A stretch of 64,000 nucleotides of DNA from Erythroxylum novogranatense (taxonomy: Eukaryota > Streptophyta > Magnoliopsida > Malpighiales > Erythroxylaceae). How positions within the stretch are numbered: the stretch's first letter is position 1; each line of letters opens with the position of its first letter. Positions 12,541 through 24,525 of the stretch are shown here, one piece after another. The stretch is taken from contig CM057235.1 of NCBI GenBank assembly GCA_029891385.1, forward strand, positions 18,165,620 to 18,229,619. The letters are read 5' to 3'. The notes under the pieces were generated by a model, which was not told the DNA's origin, ran no database searches, and saw only the letters and a program-made list of their open reading frames with translations. The position numbers were made by a program, and so were the translations under genes.

Positions 12541-13720
12541 CAAGCTTACAATATTAATAAAGCATATGACATTACGAGTCTCACATTACCACATGTAGTA
12601 TTATTAAATTCTTTTAAAATGCTAACATAGTCACCTAATGGATGTTAAGTCAACAACATCATAGTGATAAGATGTGTCCATGCAACATTTATGGCCTAAT
12701 ATCATGTATGTCATTATATGCTAATTTGATCTCATATACGCATACCTTGTTAATACGGTATGTCATGTTTGTATTAAAAAGACTTGATTAAGAAAATTAC
12801 TAACACTGGATAACTTAATTGAAAATAATAATAATAGAGGTACCCAACTAAGAAATTGAGTACAATAGGAGGATAGAAAATGTAGTTTTCTGTTCGACAG
12901 AAAAGCTTGTAACATTTTATATTAACATATTGGATCTTGCTATTATTAAATACTCATAAATTAATCTTTAGCGCATCAAAACTTAATAATGCATTTTATA
13001 AACATATTAACTAGTAATATCCTTCTTAGAGTTTATCTACCATACAAATAAACCTTATGACAAATTTTAGATTTGACGTCATTATTAAGTTTTGCCTTAA
13101 GATTTGTTTTAATACGGAATGTTAATATTAAAGTCTAACTTATGAACATCAAAATGTTACAAGTTTATTTGAATTTTATAAAAATCTAAAAGGCTTATTC
13201 ATTATTTGAATTTTATATATAAATCACCTAGAATAGAATAGAATAGAATAAAATATATTAAATAATTAATAATAATATTTTATATAATTAATAATAAATT
13301 TAATAAAAAATTTATTAATAAAATAGAAAATATGTAAAAAAATATTCTTTAATTATTTGTATATATTTTATATAAATAAATTATTTTAATATAAATCACA
13401 TAAAATAAAATAAAATAAAACATATTAAATAATTAATATTAATATTTTATATAATTAATAATAAAATAATAAATTTCTTTGCAACAACCATTTTAATATA
13501 AAGGATATAAAAGTCATTTATTATACATTCCATTCCATTCCATCCATCTTTCAAACAATATTTTACTACATTACATTATGAACTCTTCCATCCTTACCAA
13601 ACAACTTTTTATTGTATTACATTCTATTTCATTATAAATCATTCCATTCTCTTCCATTGTATTACATTCTATTTTATTAATTAACATCCAATTAAACAGG
13701 GCTTAAGCATCTAAATTGTC
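12541..13720. repeat. AT-rich intergenic DNA with a possible MITE at its right end
   Basis: No gene is visible. The stretch 13180-13710 has GAATAGAATAGAATAG near 13230 and the roughly complementary ATTCCATTCCATTCC near 13525, and ends in 'ccaattaaacagggctta'. This pattern resembles non-autonomous plant DNA elements with 'attccattcc' ends. Termini and target duplication could not be fixed, so the assignment is weak. Confidence 0.35.
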
Positions 13721-13839
13721 ATGCGCCTTAGTCCCTCTCCAATGGTTTATTTGGTAAATAGCCAAAAAAGACTGGGCAATAAGAAAGCAAAAGAAAAGAT
13801 GTACCTGCTGATTAATCAGCATCGCACCCTCTTTACCCT

Positions 13840-14784
13840 TCTTCCCCCGACTTTCCTCTCTCAGTGGCTAGGGATTGCAGAGAAGTAGTCACACACAATC
13901 TCCCAAACTTACTCCTCTTCAATCAACAATGGATTGACCTCTCTCCACCCTTTTTTTCCACTTCTTCTTCATTATTTCCCGTCCAATCCTTCAGGTTTGC
14001 TAGGTTCTCTTCTTTTCATTTGCTAGTATGTCAACATCGCTTAATTTGTTTACTTCAAATTTAGCTTCTTTTGTGTTAAATACTGTACTTGATGCTAGCT
14101 GGCCTGGGTTTCGTTTGTCCGGTTGTGACATTTGTTGTTGTTATGTAAATTGCGATTTTTGGCTTTTGTTTTTGCGCGTGACTGTGTGTTTTTTACGTTT
14201 AGTTTTGCTCTGCTGATTTGTTTGTTTTTTCAGGGTTTTGTGGCTATCTTGTTTGTCTGATTCGTGTGATCTCTTGGTTGAGGTTCTATTTGCCTTCAAG
14301 CGTGTGAAGTCATTGGTAAGCTCCTGAGTGATAATGCTAAGTTTTGTGTGCTTGCATCATGTTGTGTTACAAATTATTTGTGGGCAATTTACTGGCTTCC
14401 TTCTGTTTTGATATTATTATGAGCATACTTTATGAATTTGGTGATAAGCGTAGGTTGAACTTACTAGTTTACAAGAAATTAGGTAGAAAGTTTGCAGGAA
14501 AATTAGCATTTTCGGCAATCTGATCTTCTTGCGGTTGGGAATTAAATTCTGTCGGTACATTCATAAATTGGTACAAGGACTGGTATTCTTCAATAAACAA
14601 AATGGTATTCTCAGTGGAAAAATGTAGATTAAGGAAGATCATACTTAAGTCCTGATAACTTTCTCTTGCATGTGCTTCATCTAACATATGCCATAGTGAT
14701 TGGATATTTTCATAAGAAACTTAGCCTACACTGACTTTCTTCTCCCGCCTAATGTTCATGTCTCTAAATGCTAGCTTGTCTGCT
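13840..14784 (+). other. Probable 5' UTR exons and introns of the FRL3-type gene
   Basis: A donor-like CTTCAG|GTTTGC at 13992/13993, an acceptor TTTTTTCAG at ~14233 and a donor CATTG|GTAAGC at ~14315 suggest a spliced leader. The final acceptor before the ATG at 14785 is unclear. The short open frames at 13864-14216 lie in this leader and have no recognised product. Confidence 0.45.
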
Positions 14785-17169
14785 ATGGAAGATACTGAAT
14801 CAGTTGCAACCCTTATAGTCTCTACTTCCTCTAAGATACAACAACTTCAGAAAGCATTTGCTGAACTTGAAAATCATCGGGCTGTAACACTCAACATGAA
14901 ATGGAAAGAACTTGAGGAACATTTTCATGGTCTTGAAAGGTCATTGAAGAGGCGCTTTCATGAATTGGAAGACCAAGAAAAGGAGTATGAAAAGAAAACA
15001 AAGAAAGCTCAGGAAATGTTGGAGAAACGGGAAGCTGCTGTTATGGCCAAGGAACAAGCTTCATTGGAGAGGCTTCAAGAGAAAAGAGATGCTGCTATGT
15101 TCGCTATTGCTAATGCTCAAGACAAGCACAGAAAGATATCATCTGTCGAGCCTGTTGTAGTCATCAATGATGACCGTAGTGAGTCCCCAACCATTGAAGA
15201 GCAAGCAACTGATGCCATGTCTGGCAAAACTAACTTGGAAGAGATAAAAGATCCCTCTGAAAATGCAAACTTGGAAGTGCTGTCTTACCCCCAGTTGCTC
15301 ACACTGTGTGAAGTAATGGATTCTGAAGGGCTGCATAAGTTTATATCAGATAATCGTAAGAATCTTGCTGTTCTAAGGGAGGAGATTCCATTTGCTCTGA
15401 AGGCTGCAGGTAACCCCGGTGAATTGGTGTTAAACTCCTTGGATCATTTCTATCCAGTTGATGTTCCGAATGTTGATGGAAAGAAGGATTCTAGCCTTTT
15501 AGGGCTTCGTCGAACCTGTATCATGTTGATGGAGTGCCTCGGCATCTTATTAACGTATTCAGATCTAGTGTCAGTATCTGATGTGATCTCAGAAGATGTC
15601 AAGGAACGGGCAAAGGCGATTGCTGAACAATGGAAGCCAAAATTGGATGTGTTAGATGTGGATGCTAGCAATGGGAACTCCTTGGAGGCACATGCATTTT
15701 TGCAACTACTGGCCACGTTTGGAATTGCTTCGCATTTTAACGAAGAAGAATTGTCCAGGTTAATCCCAATGGTTTCACGTCGTCGCCAAGCAGCTGAACT
15801 TTGTCGTTTTCTTGGACTATCAGAGAAAATGCCAGGTTTTTCATTCATTCACGTATTTGATGAAGATCATTGAATACTTTCACCATCTTTTCTGATATTA
15901 CGTTTTCTGGATGCTCCTTTTTTATTTCCTTTTTGTTCATGCTTCAGGGGTGATTGAAATACTGGTAAATAGTGGAAGGCAAATTGATGCTGTTAACTTG
16001 GCTTTTGCTTTTGAGTTGACCATGCAGTTCTTACCTGTGCCATTACTGAAATCATACTTGAAGGAGGCAAGAAAAGTCTCTTCACCAGTCAAGCCTGGAA
16101 ATACTTCTCCTATGGTTCTGCAGGTGTGTATTGTTGTTCAACTACTGCAAATTGAAATATCTAATTTCCAAATTTATCCTAGCCTCTTGGCTATATGGAA
16201 GTAAGTCACTCTTTCGGTTACATTATTTTCCTATTAAATATATTAAAGTTTGCCTCTTAAAACATTCCTAATGAACTATTGCATATTAATCATTAATACT
16301 GGATTCATTGGATGGAAGAAAGATATTGGATTCATTGGTATGAAGCTAAGAAGTTTTCCAGTGTGAAGCTATGTGCAGATTCATGTTTAAAATTGTGTTG
16401 AACTCTAATAAATGGCATGCTTTTGATTCTGAATGATACTTTGCTTGTGTTAACATACGCAAATAGATAAAGGATAAAAAGGGAACTAAATCAAAAGATA
16501 ATTAATCCTGCATGAAATTTAAACGTTTTGACTTTCCAGGAAGTGCTCCAACGTCTTATTGATAAAGCAAGTTCTGAAAAAACTTCCTAGCTGATCGTAC
16601 ATGGCTTTTTGTAGTTCTGTTTCCTTAATGTTTTCCAGCGAATTTCAGACATGAGAGTCGTTGTTAGCATTGAGATTGTTGGTTGTATGTGCTTAAATAT
16701 TATTACTCAGTTCATTAATGATTACGTCTAAGAAAGTTTGTTTTGTTTTCAGAATGAAGTTAATGAGAGAGAGCTGACAGCCCTTAAGGCTGTGATCAAG
16801 TGTATCGAAGAGCATAAACTGGAGGAGCAATATCCAGTTGACCCTCTCCAGAAGCGTCTTCTTCTGCTGGAAAAGGCGAAGGCTGATAAGAAAAGGGCAA
16901 CTGAAGCTGCGAGGCCTCAGCCTAAGAGACCACGTGCGGGTGTAGGATTAGGATGTGGTCCTCGTGTCACTAACACAGCTGCAGACAAGTTGTTTTACCC
17001 TGGAATTGCCGATAGGTACCCGCAGCCGCAGTACGTCTATGATAGACCGTATGTTTATCCCGCACCCACTGAAAGTCATGTCCCCCAGCTCTACAGCTTC
17101 CCTCCCACTCACGGTCACGGCAACTACTTTGGAAATGGCTACCAGTACCAAACCCCCTATCTTCACTAG
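14785..17169 (+). CDS. FRL3: FRIGIDA-like protein 3 (FRL3-type)
   Basis: Three coding exons, 14785-15835, 15948-16123 and 16753-17169, join in frame to 547 codons; Arabidopsis FRL3 is of similar length. The chosen ATG starts M-E-D-T-E-S-V-A as in the family; an in-frame ATG 33 bp upstream is less likely. Residues ~12-120 are a charged coiled coil (S-S-K-I-Q-Q-L-Q-K-A-F onward). Residues ~165-450 are the Frigida domain, with L-H-K-F-I-S-D-N-R-K-N-L, R-R-T-C-I-M-L-M-E-C-L, L-E-A-H-A-F-L-Q-L-L-A-T-F and M-V-S-R-R-R-Q-A-A-E-L-C. A basic stretch K-A-D-K-K-R-A-T...P-K-R-P-R at ~452-470 is a likely nuclear signal, and the tail is rich in Tyr and Pro. FRIGIDA family proteins act in nuclear transcription complexes; a flowering-time role for this copy is inferred only. 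5' UTR exons probably lie at about 13840-13992 and 14234-14315. Confidence 0.92.
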
Positions 17170-17602
17170 TTAGTTGAAATGTCAACAAGGTGACTTTGAT
17201 ACTCTTTTAACTGTTAGCGTTAACCCTGCAGTTGGTTGGTTGATGATGTGTATGAATGAACTTAGTTTCTTAATCCCGAGAACCATGAACCCCAAAAAAC
17301 AAAAAAAGTGTTATGTTAATCTTTAATCTATTATTACTGTACAAGAGATATCTTGATCCTCTAATATTTGCACCTCTTTTTTTTTAAAAAATTATGCTTA
17401 GGATTTGGAAAGATCACTTGTATGCAAAAACTTGGATCCAAGTGGACCGGTGGATTCATGCAATTCCGTTATTAGCATTAGGATTAATATTGTACAACAT
17501 ATTTCTGGAGAAAAGAGAAGACTGAAACGGTTATAGAAGTGAAAACTTGCTCTCCGAATCAAACTTTCAAATCTCCCGTAACCATTATTTACCCGCCAAA
17601 AA
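17170..17602 (+). promoter_or_regulatory. FRL3-ZIP4 intergenic spacer
   Basis: The 433-bp gap holds the 3' UTR of the FRL3-type gene and the promoter and 5' leader of ZIP4. An A-rich/T-rich stretch lies at 17290-17395. No distinct TATA box could be assigned. Confidence 0.4.
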
Positions 17603-20600
17603 ATGAGGATAGCTGAGCTCTCCTCGCCGGATTCCCCATCCAACCACCACAACCACCTCCTCTCACAAATCGACTCTCTTATCAAACAAATCGAACCCCC
17701 TACTCCCACTCTTTCCTTACCCGAAAACATCTCCTCCGATCTCCGCCAAACTCTCACTCAGCTCCTCCAACTCTCTCCCTACCCAAATTCTCTTAAGCTT
17801 CACATCTGGAAGCTCAGCTACCGCCTCTGGAACGCTTGTGTCGACATCTCCAATGCCGTCTCCATCTGCCCCTCGCCCCACTCCTCCTCCCCCTCCCCCT
17901 CCCTGGCGTCCGTCGCCATGCTACGACACATCGCCGCTGACATGCTCTCCCTCGCGGTGGACGTCACCGGCGTTCCTTCTCCTGTCGTCAAGTCCGCTTC
18001 CTTTTACTACAAAACTGGCCTGGTTTGGAACGATCTTCGAAACTTCGAACTCGCTTCCACTTGCTTCGAGAGAGCCACTGACACCGTCTCGAAGCTCGAT
18101 GCCTCCAAGATCTCTGATGCGGGAGAGAGAAAACTATTAATGGACCTGAATCTCGCGAGATCTCGCACTGCATGGGAAGCGTCGGATCGGAGTCTCGCTT
18201 TGACGCTACTAAACAGAGCCAAATCTCTGCTTTTCGGCTCATCCGACCACTTGAAACTTCTAGCGAGTCAATACCTGGCGTTTGGCAAGAATGCATTATC
18301 GAAGAATGATAACAACGAAGGATTAAAACTTATGAACGAGGCTCTAGAATTGTACGAGAAGGGGTTGAGTGCAGCTAGAACAAGAGATCAAACAATGGAG
18401 CTCAAGGAACTGAGGTCGAAGACTCTCCGATTCATCTCGGCCGTTCATTTGCAAAAGGGGGAATACGAGAATGTGATCAAATGCGTGAGGGTTTTGAGAC
18501 AGGGGAATGATGGAGAGCAGCACGCTAGTCTGCCAGTTTTGGCAATGAAGGCGTGGTTGGGATTAAGTAGATATGGAGAAGCGGAGAATGAGCTGAGAAG
18601 TATGGTTGTGAACAAAGGGATTCCGGAGAGAGTATGGGTATCGGCGGTGGAGGCTTACTTTGAGGCAGCGGGTACAGCAGGGGCCGAGACTGCTAAGGGA
18701 GTGTTTTTGGGGCTTCTTGGAAGGTGTCATGTGAGTGCAGGCTCTGCAGTGAGGGTGGTCCATAGAGTTGTTGGTGATGCTGATGCTGCAGGTTGTGTTC
18801 AAGGATCCGAGGTAAGGGCTAAAGTGGTCGCGGATTTGGTGTCTGATGAGAGGGTCGTGGCACTTTTTGCTGGTGATGCTGCTGCCAAAGAGAGGATGGC
18901 AATGCATGCTATTCTTTGGAATTGGTAACCTCTATTTCTTATATGCCAAGTCTGGCGGTTTGTAATACTTTTCAGGATAAATTATATTTAATTTTATAAT
19001 ACTAATTAAACATATAAAAATTTAATTTATTACAAATATATTTTAACAGTGATTTCTTTTAATTTTATTGTTAGCTTTTACTAACTTAAAATATCGTATA
19101 GATTAGTCTATTTTAATTGTTAAAGTTTATCAAAATAAAATAAAATTATTAATTTTATTTTTTTGAAAGTTTAATTTGTTAAGTATTTTACTATAAATGA
19201 ATTTAATTTATATGACATCTAAGTTTTAATAAAATAATGGTTGAAATTAAAAATTTTAACATTTAATTAAAAAAATTTAAATATTTTATTACAAAATTGA
19301 TTGAGTAAAGTTTTACTTCTAAAATATAATTTATTCTAATCTTTAAGCATGATATTGCTCGAAGCAGATGAGGTGTCATTTTAGTCAAGGGCATAGGTTC
19401 TACATGCCCTTAAATTTTTAAGATTGCCAGTTTCAGTTTGCTACTTGAAACACTATCATTCCTCTCCTGAATGGTGTCCAGCAACTTTGGTTGAGTGCAT
19501 TGAATTTTGTGAACAGAATGATGCATGTCTGTGATCTAACATGATGATCTGGGTCACTGGTCAACCTCAAATGAGCTCCGTATGTTTAATTTGTAGTTCA
19601 ATGAGGGGAATATGTTATAGTTCAATGAGGGAAATATGTTAACAGACGAAACACTACTCGACAAGGGTACAAATGCCTCGTCATGTCAGATCTTTAACCA
19701 TCTTGTGCTTTTTTCTACAGCGGTTCAGGTCGTTTCAGATCAAAAGATTATGAAACGAGTGCAGAGATGTTTGAGAAATCACTGCTTTATGTTCCATCTA
19801 GCATGGGTAACAGAGCTCTCAGGGCTAAGGGGTTTAGAGTTCTGTGTCTATGCTACCTTGGCCTTTCTTTACTTGATCGAGCTCAAGAATACATCAACGA
19901 GGCTGAAAAGGTATCCCAACTAAATCCCACTGCTTCAGCCCATAGCATTACTCTGAGAATTAATTACCTCATAAATATGCGAAGTTGAATCAACCTTCTA
20001 ATGCTCTAGTATATGTTTTTTCAGCTCGAGCCTAATGTAGCATCCTCTTTCCTTAAGGTTCTCTCTTTTTCTCTGTCTTTTTTCGTAGTCGCGTGTGCAC
20101 AGTCTGATGCTGTTAATATAGTGATTCCGGGAAAATGTGTCAATGAATGTTTGTACATCTGTAATTTATTTCAGTTGGATTAGCTGAACTTGGGTCTCTT
20201 TATGGTTTGTTTCTGAGTGGTTACAAATTACAATTCTGATTTATGCAGTTTAAAATTAATCTGGAAAGAAAGGACCATGTTGGTGCTATCAATCAGATAG
20301 AAGCAATGAAAATGTGCCTTGATTTTACTCCAGACTTTCTTTCCCTCTCAGCCCATGAAGCTGTTGCTTGCCATGCTTTTCCCGTTGCAGTTGCCTCGTT
20401 GTCCAATCTACTGAATTTCTACACCTCAGGAAAGCCCATGCCAACAACAGAAGTTGTAGTTTTACGCACATTAGTCACAATTCTCTCTCAAGGTCCAGGT
20501 AATGAACCAGAAGTTCTCAAATTTATGAAACGGGCACATGCTCGGGTATCAGAGCTTGGGACTCGATGCTTTTTCGGAAAAGATGAGACTGGAAAACGAG

Positions 20601-21621
20601 AGCAAAACTGGTTTGCAGTAACTTCTTGGAATTTTGGGACTCAGTGTGGGAAGGAGAAGAAATATGAATTATGTGCTGACTTTTTGAGATTGGTACCAGA
20701 CTTTTATGATGGCCTTCTTGATGGCGAAATAAGTGTTACTGTTTTCAAATCCCTGGTATTGACTGTTTCTGCTATGATAGCTTCGGAGAATCAAAAACAG
20801 ATTGCACTGGTGGACGATGAGGTCAAACAAGCCGTTGTACTCCTGGATACGGCTTGGAAGGTATGTCTTATTAACTATCTTCTTTCTTTGTTTCTCTAAT
20901 GAAACGATTTGTGTTCATTATGCCCCTTTTCAGCGGCTCTTCATCTCTATTTGAAAGTTTTGTTGCATGAATGCAGATATTAACCTCAATCTCGATGGAT
21001 AAAAGACTTCTTGATGACCAGATCACCGGAATTGAGCCTGAGCTCTTTTTCATGTACACATTTAATGCCTTGGAAATTCATGGAAGAATTGACAATTCAG
21101 GGCCCCTTCAACTCCTCCTTGTCAAGAAATTTGTCAGCTCAAATGCGAGCAATCCTAAATATCTTCTGCAAATTGGCCTTTGTGCTTCGCAGGGTCCAAG
21201 GGCCAACCATGAAGTAGCTGTCTTTGCTCTGAACGAGTCCCTCTCAGCCCTTCTTTCTTCCCCTTCACCAAACTATAAAGAGATTGCGCTTATTCTGAGA
21301 AGGCTTATTGCAGTTTCAACCATTCACAAAGGGGATTCAGATGACGATTCTGTGCATAACATCTACAAGCAAGCCTACCGGATCATGGTTGGTTTAAAGG
21401 TAGGTGAATATCCAACTGATGAAGGCAAATGGCTTGCACTGACCGCATGGAACAGGGCAGCATTGCCTATGAAGTTGGGGAAGGTTGACACAGCTAAGAA
21501 GTGGATGAGTGTTGGATTGGAGCTTGCTGAGAAGGTTGATGGAATGGAGACTTACAAGGCATGCATGACAGACTTCTTGACTGCTTTTGAAAAAAACATC
21601 CAATTACAGACTAACGGTTGA
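17603..21621 (+). CDS. ZIP4: TPR protein ZIP4/SPO22 (meiotic crossover factor)
   Basis: Five exons, 17603-18924, 19721-19910, 20025-20057, 20249-20860 and 20977-21621, join in frame to 933 codons, about the length of Arabidopsis ZIP4. The N-terminus M-R-I-A-E-L matches the plant family and fixes the start. Helical TPR-type repeats run through most of the protein. Examples are [19 protein letters not shown] (~145-165), the [13 protein letters not shown] region (exon 2) and the C-terminal A-Y-R-I-M-V-G-L-K...[13 protein letters not shown] block. ZIP4 is a ZMM-group protein on meiotic chromosomes needed for class I crossovers. Exon 3 is only 33 nt. Intron 1 (796 bp) is very AT-rich. It lies 433 bp downstream of the FRL3-type gene on the same strand. 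Confidence 0.95.
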
Positions 21622-23130
21622 AGCAAGCCTCTTCTACAAGTCTGGAGGCATGCATCTTGCACAGATGTCTTTTTTGCTCATAATATGCATAGCAGATAGC
21701 AGATGTCTTTTATCTGCTACCTCTGGATGTCAAGCTACAGATACCCAAAACAAGTAACGTAAGACCACACACTACTACGTCCTCAAACCTACCATTTCAG
21801 CCATCTATAACAAAGCACTCCATCTCAATAGAATTTCCATGAGTTATGTAAAAGACAGATTTTGCAAATTATATAGAAGATACTAGATAGAAGATCGTTA
21901 TTTCTCACATTATGTACAAGAAACAAGACTTGTTATTTCTCAAATTGATCGCAAGAATGTTTTCAGAAAACTCTAATTCAGATCTACAATCAACCTTGTT
22001 ATGGCCATTAAATTAAATCTTTCTTAACTTCACATAGCATTTAGCCCACCAGCTTGCAAAGAACTTGCAGTAGCCTCCAAAGACTTCATAGCTTTGGGGA
22101 TGGCATCATAGGTTGCCTACCTCGTGGCTCAAAGGGCTGGGGGTTGGTTGACTTGGCCTAACTTGACTTTATTTTTAAAAAAAATTTTAAAAAACGTCAC
22201 CATTTTGTACTTTCTTGTCGTGGCCTGACCTATGGCTTCATCAACCTAAATTGAAGATGGGCTGGGTCGGGGGTGAAACGTATTTGTCATCCTGCATAGC
22301 TTCTTGAAACTTGTCTATAGTTGGGCTTGATCTTCAAATTAGACCCAGGATTAGTTAAAAGTTGTTTGATTGGGCTCAAATTTAGGCAAGCCTAGCTTAT
22401 TAGTATTCTTAATATTTGTTAGGTTCTTTTTTTTTTTTTTTAATGTCTATTCAAAGATCTTAGCATTTTAGTCTTTGTGGATTTAGGTTCATTGTAGACG
22501 TAGGTTTAAAACAGAAGATCAATTGGATAATGAATAAGTAGTTAGTCACTGTTGTCATCTCAACATATATTCTAATATTGTAAAGTATTATATTAAAAGG
22601 TGTAAATTTAAGTTTAATATTTTACTAAAATATAAATTACATCTTTATGTTTAAAGCGCTTAAAATGAATCATATCGTTTGTAAAACATTCAAAATGAAA
22701 TTTGACAGAATGGAAATTTATTAAGAAATAACTCTTAATTAGTTATATATCACATTAGCATTAACGTGATATATATTTATTATCTTTATTAGACATATGA
22801 GTCTCAGTATACTATATGCCTACAACATGACAAAACGAGACTCCCATGTTTGATCAGTTTAAATTAGTTTAAGTTTATTTATCAATTTAACTTGATTTAA
22901 ATTCAATAATTTGATTTTAAGCTTAAAAATTCTAGTTATTCAAAATTCTCAATATGCTTTTATCGGATTCCATATTCTTACCACCACCAAATTTTGACCT
23001 TGATTTTAAAGTTGGAATAGAATCTTCACTATAACCAAATCCACTTATTGCACTGTCAATACCACTACTGTTTTATAATCTTACAATAAATACTTACTTG
23101 ACTATAATTATATACTCATATTTAATGTGA
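21622..23130. other. Intergenic sequence without recognised genes
   Basis: It begins with the ZIP4 3' UTR and continues as AT-rich sequence. There is a T-run at ~22426-22441. No coding frame, paired repeat or transposon boundary could be supported. Confidence 0.4.
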
Positions 23131-24505
23131 TTTGTATTTTTGGTACTTAATTCACTTCAAGTGCATTTATAGGTGATAATTACCTTCTCAAAATAAAGGA
23201 GAGAATTCGGATAAAATCGTGGCATGAAACGAAGATTTGAAACAACTTAGACTTACATGATTGTGACCAATGACTATGTAAGTCTCTATAAATGTGTAAA
23301 GATTGAAGAATTTTGCTCTTGGTCATGTGAAGTTATATGCCCGTGTATGTTGATATACACGACCATGTATGTTGCTCATGTAAGTCTCTGTGCTCATGTG
23401 AAATAGCGAATTCAGGTGTTTTTAAACATACATAGTCACCTAAACATCTATGTAAGTTGACCGTATAACCTAAAAATCCTAGTTTTTACTATAAAAGAAG
23501 GTGAACGAAGGCAAAGTAAAAGGACTCAAGGTTTTAAGAGATTTTGAGTCATAAAACATATAGAAAGGAGATAATTATGATCAAGGGATGAGGAAAACAT
23601 GAAGAATGCGTCAAAAGATTCGATAGATAAAAACATCCAATCCAGTTTTGCAGAAAGATCCATTAGAAGAAAAAGGCAGATTTAGAATTATGATTTCTTT
23701 GTTTTCTATTAGTTTTTATGCATATTTATCTTTGGTTTTGTTTTCTATAGTAGGAGCTAAACTTGTTTTGTGCCTAGGGGTTATAAACCATAAGTTATAA
23801 TAACAATACAATTCGATCTTTTATTTAATGCAATTTTATTGATTGGTTTATTGAGATTCAATTATGTGTTTTATTCTTGTTCTAATATATCCAAAATATT
23901 AGTGCATGATTTGATTTTATATGACTGAGATTGAGAAATCCTCTTGTATGAATAGATTTACCATAATTGGAAGGAGTTGTATGCGAACTTATAGATAGGT
24001 GGACGTAAATTCCCTAGATTAAGGTCAAATCTAATAGTGAAATTCATAAATCAATAATGGAATCCTTAGGGTTTTCACTAGAAAGATTTCTGTTACTCAA
24101 CTGATGGAATAGTTATTAATAGTCTTGAGAAAGATATTAACATAACATAGAAATTTTCACAGTCTAATAATCAATAATATACTTGCATGATAAAAGGTTG
24201 ATATTGAAGGATTCTTAGGGGGATTCATTACCTAGATACTATTTGTTTGATATCAACTTTTTCAAGTATTTTCCTCTGTCTTAAGTTCAGTATTGTTTAA
24301 ATCTTAGTTTAGTTGTTTAGCTTAATTTTTAATAAAATCACAGTCTAAATCGACAATTCGATAATAGAAAAAGGGTAATTATTATTACTTATAGTCCTTG
24401 TGGGATCAATTCGTACTTGCCTATGTTAGCTACTGCTACACCATGCAATTGTTGTTTTTAATATTGATAATTTCTATAAACATAGAAAGCATATCATTTA
24501 AGTTT
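23130..24505 (+). repeat. Probable Athila/Tat-type gypsy LTR remnant
   Basis: The stretch is non-coding and ends just before a degenerate tRNA-Asp-type primer-binding site (24506-24525). It carries short repeats of the 'cccgtgtatg / acacgacc / catgtaagtc' type at 23330-23460. The 5' boundary is only approximate. A layout like this recurs at 29650-30830 and 58200-58880, where segments with 'gagatt...aatcctc' and 'agggtt...attaat' patterns sit in the same order. Confidence 0.5.
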
Positions 24506-24525
24506 TTAGCGTCGTTGTCAGGGAC
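24506..24525 (+). other. Degenerate Athila-type primer-binding site
   Basis: TTTAGCGTCGTTGTCAGGGA resembles the TGGCGCCGTTGCCGGGGA type site used by Athila/Tat elements with tRNA-Asp; the changes are mostly C to T and G to A. It marks the 3' border of the LTR remnant upstream. Confidence 0.6.

Noticed and set aside
15139..15848. Minus-strand frames opposite FRL3 exon 1
   Set aside because: They are antisense shadows of a well-supported exon with family-wide similarity.
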